The notes under the pieces were generated by a model, which made no database searches, was not told the origin of the DNA, and was given only the letters and a program-made list of their open reading frames with translations. Source: an uncultured Pseudomonadota bacterium (GTDB lineage Bacteria > Pseudomonadota > Gammaproteobacteria > Steroidobacterales > Steroidobacteraceae). From it: a stretch of DNA of 63,377 nucleotides. Numbering within the stretch: position 1 is the first letter of the stretch; every line of letters begins with the position of its first letter. Position numbers and translations under genes: made by a program. This document shows, piece after piece, positions 27,438-36,757 of this stretch. The DNA lies in assembly GCA_903879335.1 (NCBI GenBank), contig CAIRLC010000003.1, positions 1-63,377 of the forward strand. Direction: 5' to 3'.

Positions 27438-28124
27438 ATGCGCCTCATGCTCTTCAACAAGCCCTATGGGGTCCTGACCCGCTTTTCGCCGCAGGACGAC
27501 CGCCCCACCCTCGCCGATCACTTGCGCCTGCCCGAATTCCATCCGGCGGGACGCCTCGATCACGACAGTGAGGGTTTGCTGCTGCTCACGGACGATGGCC
27601 GCTTACAGGCTCGAATCACCGATCCACGCCATGCCGTGGCGAAGGCGTACTGGTCGCAGGTGGAAGGCCGGATCACGCAAGACGCCCTACAACGTCTCGA
27701 ACATGGGGTCCTGCTCAATGACGGGATCACGCGTCCCGCCCGTGCCCGCGCGCTCGGCACCGAGCCCGTGTTATGGCCGCGCGATCCACCCATCCGCTTT
27801 CGCGCGCAAATCCCGACCGATTGGTTGGAACTCGAGATCCGCGAAGGCCGAAATCGGCAAGTTCGGCGAATGACGGCCGCAGTGGGCCTACCCACACTGC
27901 GGTTGATCCGCGTGCGGATCGGCCCCTTTAGTCTCGACGGTTTAGCGCCGGGGGCCTGTCGCGAGGCCTCACCGGCAGAACTGCGGGCCTTCATTGCCCG
28001 CCTCGATCATCCTAGCGACGGTTCTGCCAGCGGGAGATCCGCATCGCCACCTCGAGCGCCTGCTCGTAGTTCAAGCGGGGGTCGACCGTTGAGAGGTAGG
28101 CCCGGGCCAAATCCTCATCGCTGA
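27438..28124 (+). CDS. rluE: 23S rRNA pseudouridine synthase, RluE-like
   Basis: This 228-residue protein converts a specific uridine to pseudouridine in rRNA. It belongs to the RsuA/RluB/E/F family: RLMLFNKPYGVLTRF at the N-terminus, the catalytic loop PAGRLDHDSEGLLLLTDDG with the catalytic aspartate (about residue 43), KAYWSQVEG, and IREGRNRQVRRMTAAVGLPTLRLIR near the end, split as conserved segments. The enzyme core ends near residue 192. The last 35 or so residues are Ser/Arg/Pro-rich and are encoded by DNA that is also the 3-prime end of the DAHP synthase gene on the other strand. Confidence 0.9.
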   Translation: MRLMLFNKPYGVLTRFSPQDDRPTLADHLRLPEFHPAGRLDHDSEGLLLLTDDGRLQARITDPRHAVAKAYWSQVEGRITQDALQRLEHGVLLNDGITRPARARALGTEPVLWPRDPPIRFRAQIPTDWLELEIREGRNRQVRRMTAAVGLPTLRLIRVRIGPFSLDGLAPGACREASPAELRAFIARLDHPSDGSASGRSASPPRAPARSSSGGRPLRGRPGPNPHR

Positions 28125-29367
28125 GGCCGCGGGCACCGCCCGTGCACTCGGTGACATTGTCGCCGGTCATCTCCAAGTGCACGCCGCCGAGCACGGAGCC
28201 CTGCTCCGCATGGATGCGGAACGAGGCTTCGATCTCAGCGAGGATGTTGTCGAAACGACGGGTCTTCACACCGGTCTTCGTGCTCTCGGTGTTGCCGTGC
28301 ATGGGATCACAGATCCAGACCACGCTCGCGCCGCACGCGCGGATACCGTCGATGAGGCCGGGCAACTTCTCTTCGACCTGCTTGGCACCTAAACGGTGGA
28401 TCAACGATAAGCGGCCCGGGATGTTGTCGGGGTTCAGGGCGAGACACAACTCACGCAAATAACCCGCATCCGTCGTCGGACCGACCTTGACCGCCACCGG
28501 ATTGGCGATCCCGCGGAAGTACTCGATATGACCGTCATCCAAACCACGGGTCCGCTCACCGATCCACGGCAGGTGGGTCGATAAGTTGTACCACGCACCG
28601 CGACGCTGGATGAAGCGGGTCTGCGCTTGTTCGTAGTGCAGCAGCAGGCCTTCGTGACTGGCGTAAAAATCGATGCGCTGGGTGTCGGACATGGCCCGTC
28701 CAGTCGCATGTTCAAAGAAGGTCAGCGAGTCCGCCAAGGAGTCGGTGATCTTGCGATATTCCTCGTAACGCGGGGAATGGCGCATGAAATCAAGATCCCA
28801 ATACTCCGGATGGTGCAAATCGGTGAAGCCACCGTCCACCAAGGACCGTACGAAATTCAAGGTCAAGGCCGCCCGCTCATAACCGCGCAGCAGCAAGCTC
28901 GGATCGGGTTCACGTGACTGCGCATCAAAGGGGGCGCTGTTGACGATGTCACCGCGATAGCACGGCAGCGTCACGCCGTCGCGAGTCTCCGTGTCCGCCG
29001 AACGCGGCTTGGCGTATTGACCGGCAATACGACCGACACGGACCACGGGCCGCTTGAGACCATGCGTGAGCACGAGGCTCATCTGCAGCAAGATCTTCAG
29101 CTGGCTCACGATCCGATCCGACGAGCAGGCGTCTAGGGATTCGGCACAGTCACCCCCTTGCAGAATAAACGCCTCACCCCGTCCCGCCGCCGCGAGTTGG
29201 TCACGAAGCGCATCAACCTCCCAAGACACCACCAAGGGCGGCAGTTTCGCCAAGGCCGTGACCGCTTGGTTGAGGGCGGCCGGGTCTCGATAGGTGGGCT
29301 GCTGAAGGGTCTTCTTCTGCTGCCACGAGTCCGGGGTCCAGGGTTTTGAGGTGCTTACGTTCGTCAT
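28012..29367 (-). CDS. aroG: Class II (plant-type) 3-deoxy-7-phosphoheptulonate synthase
   Basis: This 451-residue enzyme condenses phosphoenolpyruvate with erythrose 4-phosphate, the first step of aromatic amino-acid synthesis. It is the class II family, typical of plants, mycobacteria and Xanthomonas-like bacteria: WTPDSWQQKKTLQQPTY, FILQGGDCAES, VRVGRIAGQYAKPRS, VWICDPMHGNTESTKTG and HLEMTGDNVTECTGGA are all recognisable. Length is complete. The ATG lies eight bases after a TATGAT hexamer with only a too-close AGGG. Its 3-prime end overlaps the rluE-like gene by 113 bases in convergent orientation. The symbol is generic for the family. Confidence 0.94.
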   Translation of the reverse strand: MTNVSTSKPWTPDSWQQKKTLQQPTYRDPAALNQAVTALAKLPPLVVSWEVDALRDQLAAAGRGEAFILQGGDCAESLDACSSDRIVSQLKILLQMSLVLTHGLKRPVVRVGRIAGQYAKPRSADTETRDGVTLPCYRGDIVNSAPFDAQSREPDPSLLLRGYERAALTLNFVRSLVDGGFTDLHHPEYWDLDFMRHSPRYEEYRKITDSLADSLTFFEHATGRAMSDTQRIDFYASHEGLLLHYEQAQTRFIQRRGAWYNLSTHLPWIGERTRGLDDGHIEYFRGIANPVAVKVGPTTDAGYLRELCLALNPDNIPGRLSLIHRLGAKQVEEKLPGLIDGIRACGASVVWICDPMHGNTESTKTGVKTRRFDNILAEIEASFRIHAEQGSVLGGVHLEMTGDNVTECTGGARGLSDEDLARAYLSTVDPRLNYEQALEVAMRISRWQNRR

Positions 29368-29375
29368 AGCCCTGA

Positions 29376-29381
29376 ATCATA
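29376..29381 (-). promoter_or_regulatory. -10 element eight bases before the DAHP synthase start
   Basis: On the minus strand TATGAT is followed by TCAGGGCT and then ATG. Transcription would begin within a base or two of the start codon, so the transcript is probably leaderless or has a leader too short for an SD interaction. Confidence 0.45.
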
Positions 29382-29415
29382 ACATTCGAGTGGGGTTTGT
29401 TGCAGCGCGATGGGC

Positions 29416-32400
29416 TCAGTGACGAGCCAAGATTGCCGTGGTCTGCGCCTCAATACTGCTCAGTCGCTTCGCGGAAATCGTCACACGAGTGCGCAGATCC
29501 TGGGCGAAGAGTTGCACCGCATACTCCTCTAAGCTCCAGCGCCACTCGGCGAGCACGCTGGCATCGGCACCCAGCGCTTGCGCCCGCGCACTGGCGACGG
29601 CAAAGCGTTTGCGGGCGGCAAAAAAGTCGTACTGCGCCTCAGCCACCGCCCCGCGCATACCGGGCAGTTTCGCGACCCGGCGCCGGATCGCTTTGATATA
29701 GCGACCGAGGCCGTCGAGCCATGGCTCCGGCGTGCCGGCGATAAAGCCCTCGTAAATGAGACCGTGTAATTGCTGGCGCATATCGTCCACCAGCGTCGCA
29801 TCGCAGCCTTCCGGTACTTTATCCAGCTCGGCGCGCGCAGCCCGGTAATCCGTCAGCCAGAGCTTGGCGAGACCTGCCAGACGCTCGGCACTGGTGACGA
29901 TCGAGGCTTGGCCTCGAGCCTGACAGCTTTCAAAGGCGGCCCGATCGCGCGGCAGGGGGGTGCCCTCGGTGAAACACTCGCGCCGGACGGCCCGTTCCGC
30001 GATATCCCGCGCCAGACCCTTCGCCGTGCCAATGCCTTGGTGCGAGAGCATGAGGTCACGATCCGCGAGCACCAGCTTCTCGGCGTGGCGCACGGGGCCG
30101 GCTAAGCCGAGCACCCAAAGCCGAACAATACCCGCCAAGAGGCCGCGCTCAGCGGCATCCGCATCGGCAATGAGCCGACTCGCGACGTGCGTGGTGCAAT
30201 CCTCAAGCGTCGGATGCAGTTCCAATCGCACCCCTTGGCGAACCACCTCGACCGCCGCAGGGATGACGCCAAAGTCAAAGCTGCGGATGTGATCCCGCTC
30301 CCAGGGACCGGCCTCCGGCCGCGGCTCAACCGATGCAGACTGACCGCCGATTTGTCCGCCTATTCGGCGATGATCGCGCTTAATAGCCGCCAAATCACGA
30401 CCTTGGGCAATCGTGAGGCCACGACTATCCAGGATCCTTAAATTCAAGCGCAGGTAGGGCTCAAGGTCGACCGCTGCGACCTCATCGCGCGTAATGGGCT
30501 GTCCTGCGATGCGCGTCAGGGCGGCACTGAGGGCCACGTCGAAGGCGGTATCGGCACCATCGTCCAATAAGCCCATGGCCTTCACCGCCGCATCGGGCGC
30601 CGGCACCAACAACCGGCGTAAGGACTTCGGCAGTCCGCGGATGATCGCCGTGACTTTATCCAGACGCCAGGCCGGTACTCCCCAGCCCAACTCGCCGTCC
30701 GATAATCTCGGCACGAGGGCCTCCGGTACGGTGACGGTTGCGCCGTCATCCGGCTCTTGAGGCTCAAAACGGTAACGCACCGGCAGTCGATTGCCGGCCA
30801 GGCGCAGCTCGGTGGGATATAGCCGCCGATCCAGCGCCGTGACGCCCGGGCGCCGCAGATCCGACTCGGTCATGACCAACACGTCGCCGTCACGCGATCC
30901 CGGCATCTTCCGCCAGCGTTCGAAGGCGACCACGGAATGGATCGTGTCTGGCAAACGCTTCAGATAAAACTCAGCTTCCTCGGGCTCGTCGATCAAGACG
31001 GTGTGCTGGCGCAGCGCAGCCTCCTCCTCCCGCAGCCGTTCCTTCAGATCACGGTTGCGCGATAGGGCCCGCAGTCGCAGTCGTGCCCGGCCGTGCAGCA
31101 GCGCCTCCCGCACGAACACATCGCGCGCCTCCAAGGGCGCGACGCTGCCGTAGTTCGCACGCCGCCCGGCCGCCAAGGGCAGGCCCCACAGCGTGACGGA
31201 CTCGCAACAACTCACCATGCCACGCTGCTCGTCCCACTCGGGATCGGTGTAGTCCCGTCGCACCAAATGGCGAGCGACGGATTCGATCCAGGACGGCTCA
31301 ACAGCCGCCACCATGCGCGCGTAGACACGTTGTGTCTCAACGATGTGGGCGGCAACGATCCAGCGCGGTGCTTTGTTGCGCAGTGGCGAACCCGGCGCGA
31401 TCAAAAACCGTCGCCCGCGGGGTCCTAAGTAGTCGCCCTTCTCCGTTTTGAGACCCACATGGCCCAACAATCCGGCGAGAACTGCCCGATGAACCTGCTC
31501 CGGATCGGCGGCCTCGGCGTTCAGCGGCCAATCCAGTTCAACGGCGAGGGTTCGCAATTGGGCTTCAAGCTCTTCCCACTCACGCATGCGCGCCGCCGAT
31601 AAAAACCGCTCGGCACACCACCGACGCAAGGCATTGCGCGAGCGGCTGGCTCGCTCGTCGCGATAGCGGCCCCACACCATCAGCAGCGTCATGAAGTCTG
31701 ACTTCGGATCGGCGCCTTCGGCATGCACGGCGTCGGCTTTGTCTTGCCGGTCGCTCGGACGCTCGCGCGGATCTTGGATCGATAGACCCGCGGCCAGAAT
31801 CAGCACTTCAGACAAGGCACCGCTGTGGCGTGCAGCCACCAGCATCCGGCCGAGGCGCGGATCGACCGGAAAACGCGCGATCGTGCGACCGATCTCACTG
31901 ACGCGCCCTTGATCATCCACCGCCTCGAGCTCTTCAAGCAGTCGATAACCATCATTGATCAGGCGCGTATCAGGCGGATCGATGAACGGGAAGTCGGCCG
32001 GGCTGCCGAGCCCGAGCACTTCCATCTGCAAAATGACGCTGGCCAGATTGGTGCGTAGGACTTCTGGCGGCGTGTAGGCCTCGCGCAGTTCGAAGTCCTG
32101 CTCGCCGTACAAGCGTATACACAGACCCGGCCCGACGCGACCACAACGCCCGCGCCGCTGGTTGGCGCTGGCTTGCGAGACCGGCTCAATCGGCAGTCGC
32201 AGAATCTTGGTGCGCGGACTGTAGCGGGAAATGCGCGCCAATCCCGAATCAATCACAGCCCGAATCCCGGGCACGGTCAGGGAGGTTTCCGCGACGTTGG
32301 TGGCAAGGACCACCCGGCGCCCGCCGCGGCGGTCAAAGATGCGCTGTTGGTCGACCCACGCCAGCCGCGAGTACAGGGGCAACACGGAGAGCTTGGGACC

Positions 32401-33204
32401 AAAGGCCCGTTCAATCGCCTCCGCCGCCTCGCGTATCTCGCGCTCGCCGGGCAAGAAAACCAACACATCGCCACGGCCGATGTCGCCGCGCTCAGCGCCA
32501 ATCTCTTCGAGCGCCCGAATGATCCCCGCATTCAGGCCGGGATCGTAACGATCGTCGTCGTCAGCCTCGAGTGGGCGATAGCGCGTCTCAACCGGATGAC
32601 TCCGCCCGGACACCTCAACGATCGGCGCACCGCCGAAATAATCAGCGAAGCGTTGGGTGTCGATGGTGGCCGAGGTGACGACGAGCTTCAGGTCGCGCCG
32701 GCGCGTCAAGATGCGCTTCAGGCAGCCCAACAAAAAATCAATATTGAGGCTACGTTCGTGGGCCTCGTCGACAATGATGGCGTCGTACCGGCGCAGCAGC
32801 GGATCGTGCCGCGACTCGGCGAGCAGGATGCCGTCCGTCATGACCTTGATGGCCGTATCGCGCGACGTGCCGTCACTGAAACGAATCTTGTGACCGACAA
32901 AACGAGGCGGCGCGCCCGGCAATTCGGCCTCGAGACGGGCAGCCACGGCTCTTGCGGCGATCCGGCGAGGCTGCGTGTGACCGATAACCCCGCGACGCAG
33001 TACACCCGCCTCGAGCAGCATTTTGGGCAATTGGGTGGTCTTACCCGAACCCGTTTCACCGGCGATGATGACCACTTGCGAGGCCTGCAGCGCGGCGAGG
33101 ATATCCTCACGACGCGCACTGACCGGCAAATCGGGTGGATAGGTGATCGGCGGGAGCACGCGCTGCGGCGCCGGCGGACGCGGCGGTTGCGGGGGGCGCG
33201 TCAT
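29416..33204 (-). CDS. hrpA: ATP-dependent RNA helicase HrpA
   Basis: This 1262-residue DEAH-box helicase acts on RNA; HrpA homologues help rescue stalled ribosomes and process fimbrial mRNA. Motif I GETGSGKTTQLPKM (about residues 49-62), motif II VDEAHERSLNIDF, SATID, and motif VI-like QRRGRCGRVGPG are present in the first 350 residues, then helicase-associated domains and the family's C-terminal DUF3418-type region. I chose the ATG two bases after the mazG stop. Gene order nudix-mazG-hrpA is a tight operon on the minus strand. Confidence 0.94.
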   Translation of the reverse strand: MTRPPQPPRPPAPQRVLPPITYPPDLPVSARREDILAALQASQVVIIAGETGSGKTTQLPKMLLEAGVLRRGVIGHTQPRRIAARAVAARLEAELPGAPPRFVGHKIRFSDGTSRDTAIKVMTDGILLAESRHDPLLRRYDAIIVDEAHERSLNIDFLLGCLKRILTRRRDLKLVVTSATIDTQRFADYFGGAPIVEVSGRSHPVETRYRPLEADDDDRYDPGLNAGIIRALEEIGAERGDIGRGDVLVFLPGEREIREAAEAIERAFGPKLSVLPLYSRLAWVDQQRIFDRRGGRRVVLATNVAETSLTVPGIRAVIDSGLARISRYSPRTKILRLPIEPVSQASANQRRGRCGRVGPGLCIRLYGEQDFELREAYTPPEVLRTNLASVILQMEVLGLGSPADFPFIDPPDTRLINDGYRLLEELEAVDDQGRVSEIGRTIARFPVDPRLGRMLVAARHSGALSEVLILAAGLSIQDPRERPSDRQDKADAVHAEGADPKSDFMTLLMVWGRYRDERASRSRNALRRWCAERFLSAARMREWEELEAQLRTLAVELDWPLNAEAADPEQVHRAVLAGLLGHVGLKTEKGDYLGPRGRRFLIAPGSPLRNKAPRWIVAAHIVETQRVYARMVAAVEPSWIESVARHLVRRDYTDPEWDEQRGMVSCCESVTLWGLPLAAGRRANYGSVAPLEARDVFVREALLHGRARLRLRALSRNRDLKERLREEEAALRQHTVLIDEPEEAEFYLKRLPDTIHSVVAFERWRKMPGSRDGDVLVMTESDLRRPGVTALDRRLYPTELRLAGNRLPVRYRFEPQEPDDGATVTVPEALVPRLSDGELGWGVPAWRLDKVTAIIRGLPKSLRRLLVPAPDAAVKAMGLLDDGADTAFDVALSAALTRIAGQPITRDEVAAVDLEPYLRLNLRILDSRGLTIAQGRDLAAIKRDHRRIGGQIGGQSASVEPRPEAGPWERDHIRSFDFGVIPAAVEVVRQGVRLELHPTLEDCTTHVASRLIADADAAERGLLAGIVRLWVLGLAGPVRHAEKLVLADRDLMLSHQGIGTAKGLARDIAERAVRRECFTEGTPLPRDRAAFESCQARGQASIVTSAERLAGLAKLWLTDYRAARAELDKVPEGCDATLVDDMRQQLHGLIYEGFIAGTPEPWLDGLGRYIKAIRRRVAKLPGMRGAVAEAQYDFFAARKRFAVASARAQALGADASVLAEWRWSLEEYAVQLFAQDLRTRVTISAKRLSSIEAQTTAILARH

Positions 33205-33206
33205 GC

Positions 33207-33980
33207 TCAAATCTGACCCGACTCGAGCCGCTTGGCGCGCTGCCAGGCCTGTTCTAGGGTCTCCAGATCCGCGCCGGGCTCTGCCGCCGCCACCTGCTCA
33301 ACGGCGCTGAAGCGGCGGGCAAAGCGACCATTGGCGCCGCGCAGGGCGGCCTCCGGATCCACCTTCAGATGGCGTGCCAGATTGGCGAGCGCCAGCAACG
33401 CGTCGCCGAGTTCCGCTTCGATCCGCTCCGGTTGACCGAGCGCCACGGCTTCATCGAGCTCCGCCAGTTCCTCCGTGACCTTCGCCCGGGGTCCTGCGGC
33501 ATCCGGCCAATCAAAGCCGACCCGAGCGGCCCGCGAACCTATTTTGACCGCGCGGGTGAGTGCCGGCAGCGCAACCGGCACATCATCGAGCGCAGAGACG
33601 ACCACGCTCGGTTTCGATGCTTTCTCCGCCGCCTTGATCTCTTCCCAGCGTCGCTGTTGATCGGCAGCCCCCAGCACCGTCTCACCGGCGAAAACGTGCG
33701 GATGACGACGCACCATTTTCGCCACAATGCCATCCACCACCCGCGCGAAGTCAAAAAGTCCACGCTCCTCGGCCATGCGGGCGTGAAAGACGACCTGCAG
33801 CAACAGGTCACCGAGTTCTTCCTCAAGCCCTTGATAGTCAGCCCGCTCGATCGCGTCGGCCACCTCGTAGGCTTCTTCGACGGTGTAGGGGGCGATGGAG
33901 CGGAAGGTCTGCTCCCGATCCCAGGGGCAGCCGCCGTTCGGGTCGCGCAGTGTGGCCATGACGTCGATGAGGCGCTTCAT
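33207..33980 (-). CDS. mazG: Nucleoside triphosphate pyrophosphohydrolase MazG
   Basis: This 257-residue house-cleaning enzyme hydrolyses NTPs and (d)NTPs to monophosphates and pyrophosphate. The N-terminal MazG domain holds GGCPWDREQTFRSIAPYTVEEAYEV in pieces and the metal-binding EELGDLLLQVVFHA (ExxEx12ExxD-type) at about residues 49-70; a second, more degenerate MazG domain (about 150-225) has EELAELDEAV and EAELGDALLALANLA. The four-base overlap with the Nudix gene upstream and two-base gap to hrpA indicate one operon. Confidence 0.95.
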   Translation of the reverse strand: MKRLIDVMATLRDPNGGCPWDREQTFRSIAPYTVEEAYEVADAIERADYQGLEEELGDLLLQVVFHARMAEERGLFDFARVVDGIVAKMVRRHPHVFAGETVLGAADQQRRWEEIKAAEKASKPSVVVSALDDVPVALPALTRAVKIGSRAARVGFDWPDAAGPRAKVTEELAELDEAVALGQPERIEAELGDALLALANLARHLKVDPEAALRGANGRFARRFSAVEQVAAAEPGADLETLEQAWQRAKRLESGQI

Positions 33981-34624
33981 ACGGGGTCCGTCCAGGTATC
34001 GAGCAGTCGGGCCAAGGACGCGATCATCCCGGCCGTTGCGCCCCAGATGCGTCGATTGGCGTGATAAAGGTCAAAAAATCGCACGTGCTCGCCCCCCATC
34101 GACCAGCTGCGCGCGTGATAACGCCGGCTGTCAAAGGCTTTCTCGATCGGCAGTTCAAACACGGAATCCACTTCCCGAGGATCGATCGCCAGTTCGCCGT
34201 CGGGGTGCACCAAAGCCACCACGGGGGTCACCCGGTACCCCGTGAGAATCAGATGATCGCCCAAATAGCCCAGCACCTCGACGCGGCTAGGCTCGAGGCC
34301 GATTTCCTCGCGGGCCTCTCGCAGCGCGGTGGCCACGGCATCCACGTCCGTCTCCTCAACCCGGCCGCCCGGGAAGGAGACCTGCCCGGCATGGTGTTTC
34401 AGTGCCGCCGAACGTTGGGTCAAGAGGAAGGACAAGCCCGTCGGCCGATCGATAATCGGCACCAGCACGGCGGCCCGCTTAAGGTCCTTCGGCACCAGAT
34501 GCAGGTGTCGCAGCGTCTCGTTCCGTGACAAACCACCCATGGACAGGTGCGCGTCATCGCCCGGCACGGTTGCGGCCAGGGCGGTGCGCAGACGTCGGCG
34601 CCAGTCGTCACGGTGGGCGGTCAC
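33977..34624 (-). CDS. Nudix hydrolase, CoA pyrophosphatase type
   Basis: This 215-residue enzyme likely cleaves CoA or oxidised CoA to 4-phosphopantetheine and ADP. The Nudix box GGRVEETDVDAVATALREAREEIGLE is complete over about residues 80-105, and upstream LLTQRSAALKHHAGQVSFPGG contains the CoA-specific LLTxRSxxLxxHxGQVxFPGG pattern. I prefer the GTG at 34624 (AAGG nine bases upstream); a longer frame starting at 34714 would run back to the purB start and add a low-complexity N-terminus. It heads the nudix-mazG-hrpA operon and is divergent from purB. Confidence 0.88.
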   Translation of the reverse strand: MTAHRDDWRRRLRTALAATVPGDDAHLSMGGLSRNETLRHLHLVPKDLKRAAVLVPIIDRPTGLSFLLTQRSAALKHHAGQVSFPGGRVEETDVDAVATALREAREEIGLEPSRVEVLGYLGDHLILTGYRVTPVVALVHPDGELAIDPREVDSVFELPIEKAFDSRRYHARSWSMGGEHVRFFDLYHANRRIWGATAGMIASLARLLDTWTDPV

Positions 34625-34729
34625 GGCCGAGCGCCTTGAATCGGCGCTCGGCCTGCGTGGGTTCGGGTCGGGCTCATGCTCGGGGGATGGTAGACTGTCG
34701 CGGCATCCTACCATTTGGAAGTTTCAGCC

Positions 34730-36112
34730 GTGACCGATCGCGCCGCTCGAGATCCGGGCCTTGACGCCCTCTCCCCTATCGACGGGCGCTACGCGCCCCG
34801 TGTGCGCGAGCTGCGCGAGCTTTTCAGCGAGGCCGCTCTGATCCGCCATCGGGTCCGGGTCGAGGCGGAGTGGTTCCGGTTTCTGGCCTTGGACCTGAAA
34901 GTTCCAGAACTCGCCGGCGTGAAACCCGCCGTACTCGACGTCGCTGCAGCCCTCGCTCGCGAGGCGGGGGTTGATGAAGCCGACACCGTGAAGACGACCG
35001 AGTCCACGATCAACCACGACGTCAAAGCGGTCGAATACTATCTCCGCGACCAGCTCGCCCAGGCCGGCGCCACGCCGGCTGAACTGGAATTCGTCCACTT
35101 CGGCTGCACCTCGGAGGACATCAACAACCTGTCCTACGCGCTGATGTTGTCGCGCGCGCGCACCGAAGTCCTGCTGCCGGCCCTCCAGCGCGTCCACAGC
35201 TGGCTCATCACCCGCGCCCACGCGGACGCAGAAGTCCCGATGCTGTCGCGCACGCACGGTCAAGCCGCGAGTCCAACGACCCTCGGCAAGGAACTGGCGA
35301 ACGTGGCCGCGCGTTTGTCGCGTGGCATCACGGCATTCGCGGCGGTCGCACCGCTTGGGAAGATGAACGGCGCGGTGGGCAACTGGAATGCGCACTTGTC
35401 TGCCTACCCCGACGTCGACTGGCGCGCCGCCGGCAGCCGGTTCGTCCGTTCGCTCGGTCTTGAGTGGAACGAGTACACTATTCAGATTGAGCCGCATGAC
35501 TGGATCGCCGCCTATTGCGATGCGCTGGCTCGCATTGACACGATCCTGATCGATTTCTCGCGCGACGTGTGGGGCTATGTCTCCGTCGGCTACTTCCGCC
35601 AACGCGTGGTGGCGGGTGAAGTCGGCAGCTCCACGATGCCGCATAAGGTCAATCCGATCGACTTCGAAAATGCGGAGGGCAACCTCGGGATTGCGAATGC
35701 ACTCCTGAAGTTCTTTGCGGAAAAGCTGCCCATCTCGCGCTGGCAGCGCGATCTGACCGACTCCACCGTATTGCGCAATTTGGGCCCGGCGCTCGGACAT
35801 GCGCTGTTGGCCTTCAAGTCGCTGGAGAAAGGCCTCGGTCGCCTCGCGGCAGACCCTGCCCGCATGGCGGCAGATCTCGATCAGAACTGGGAGGTGCTCG
35901 GCGAAGCGATCCAGACGGTGATGCGCCGCTATGGCGTAGCAAACGCCTATGAGCGTTTGAAGGATCTGACGCGCGGTCAACGGGTGGATGGCGAGGCACT
36001 GCGCGCCTTTGTGGCCACCTTGCCCTTGCCTGAAGAGGTGCGCGCGCGCCTCAGTCAATTGACGCCGAGCCGTTATGTGGGCTTGGCCGCCGAACTCGCC
36101 CGGGATATTTGA
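34730..36112 (+). CDS. purB: Adenylosuccinate lyase
   Basis: This 460-residue enzyme of purine synthesis cleaves succinyl-AMP to AMP and SAICAR to AICAR, releasing fumarate. The fumarase/ASL signature GSSTMPHKVNPIDFENAEG (about residues 295-313) is complete and carries the catalytic serine; DALSPIDGRYA near the start and FGCTSEDINNLSYAL are typical of the gammaproteobacterial form. The GTG start has GGAAG eight bases upstream; a TTG 15 bases earlier is less likely. In E. coli purB follows mnmA-hflD; here it precedes mnmA with a different small gene between. Confidence 0.96.
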   Translation: MTDRAARDPGLDALSPIDGRYAPRVRELRELFSEAALIRHRVRVEAEWFRFLALDLKVPELAGVKPAVLDVAAALAREAGVDEADTVKTTESTINHDVKAVEYYLRDQLAQAGATPAELEFVHFGCTSEDINNLSYALMLSRARTEVLLPALQRVHSWLITRAHADAEVPMLSRTHGQAASPTTLGKELANVAARLSRGITAFAAVAPLGKMNGAVGNWNAHLSAYPDVDWRAAGSRFVRSLGLEWNEYTIQIEPHDWIAAYCDALARIDTILIDFSRDVWGYVSVGYFRQRVVAGEVGSSTMPHKVNPIDFENAEGNLGIANALLKFFAEKLPISRWQRDLTDSTVLRNLGPALGHALLAFKSLEKGLGRLAADPARMAADLDQNWEVLGEAIQTVMRRYGVANAYERLKDLTRGQRVDGEALRAFVATLPLPEEVRARLSQLTPSRYVGLAAELARDI

Positions 36113-36223
36113 TCGGGCCCGCCGATCGGTGCGAAGCGTGACGGAGGTCGCAGGGGCGTAGGCAAGCTTCGTCTACCCTCTGGATCGCTCGGACTTCGCC
36201 GGGCTTGTTCAGGAAGCCTGCGG

Positions 36224-36736
36224 ATGTCGGTGACTCCCTTTATGCCCACCCTTGGGCCGATTGCGCCGCGACTCTTGTTTGCGTCCCTTGAGGATGCCCG
36301 CTATGCCCTTCGGGTCGTGATTGGTCGTGCACAACGACGGATCACCATCCTCTCCCCGAATCTCGAACCGGAGCTGTATGAGCACCCGTCAGTGATCCAG
36401 GCGCTGACGCGGTTTATCCTGGCCCCACGCTTTGCCAGCGTACGCATTCTGCTGACCGCTGCGGAGGCGCAACCGGCGCCGCAGCACGCCCTGTTGGCGC
36501 TGTCGCGCAAGCTTTCAACCTCCTTTGAGATCCGGGTGATGCCGGCCGGCCGCGCGGCACCCACGGCCACGTACCTCGTCGCCGATCAATCGGCGACCGT
36601 ATTGCGGCTGGATACCGGTGATTGGAGCGGCATGTATGCGCTCGAAAATCCGGCCGCCGCGCGCTCCCACCTCAGCCACTTTCAATCCTTGTGGCAGGCC
36701 AGCCCCGCACCCGATGAGGCGGCCATCGCCATCTGA
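36224..36736 (+). CDS. Uncharacterised protein, PLD-like fold suspected
   Basis: This 170-residue protein of unknown function has a good AGGA-type ribosome site. The body (about residues 15-110) shows an alternating pattern, RRITILSPNLEPELYEHPSV then SVRILLTA, reminiscent of the phospholipase-D fold, but there is no HxKx4D catalytic motif, so it would be inactive or a different fold. The C-terminal third contains YLVADQSATVLRLDTGDWSGMY. It has no signal peptide. I recall similar uncharacterised proteins beside purB or mnmA in related bacteria (from memory, not searched). It ends 21 bases before mnmA. Confidence 0.75.
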   Translation: MSVTPFMPTLGPIAPRLLFASLEDARYALRVVIGRAQRRITILSPNLEPELYEHPSVIQALTRFILAPRFASVRILLTAAEAQPAPQHALLALSRKLSTSFEIRVMPAGRAAPTATYLVADQSATVLRLDTGDWSGMYALENPAAARSHLSHFQSLWQASPAPDEAAIAI

Positions 36737-36745
36737 TCCTCGGGG

Positions 36746-36751
36746 TATAAT
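36746..36751 (+). promoter_or_regulatory. Consensus -10 six bases before mnmA start
   Basis: TATAAT, a perfect consensus, is followed by CGCCCC and the ATG of mnmA. No Shine-Dalgarno is possible in that space for this transcript, so a leaderless mRNA is predicted. The upstream -35 position (about 36723-36728) reads CCATCG, a poor match. Confidence 0.55.
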
Positions 36752-36757
36752 CGCCCC

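Noticed and set aside
34724-36058. 444-codon minus-strand frame opposite purB
   Set aside because: No recognisable domain, and purB on the other strand is unmistakable; the frame is a codon-bias shadow.
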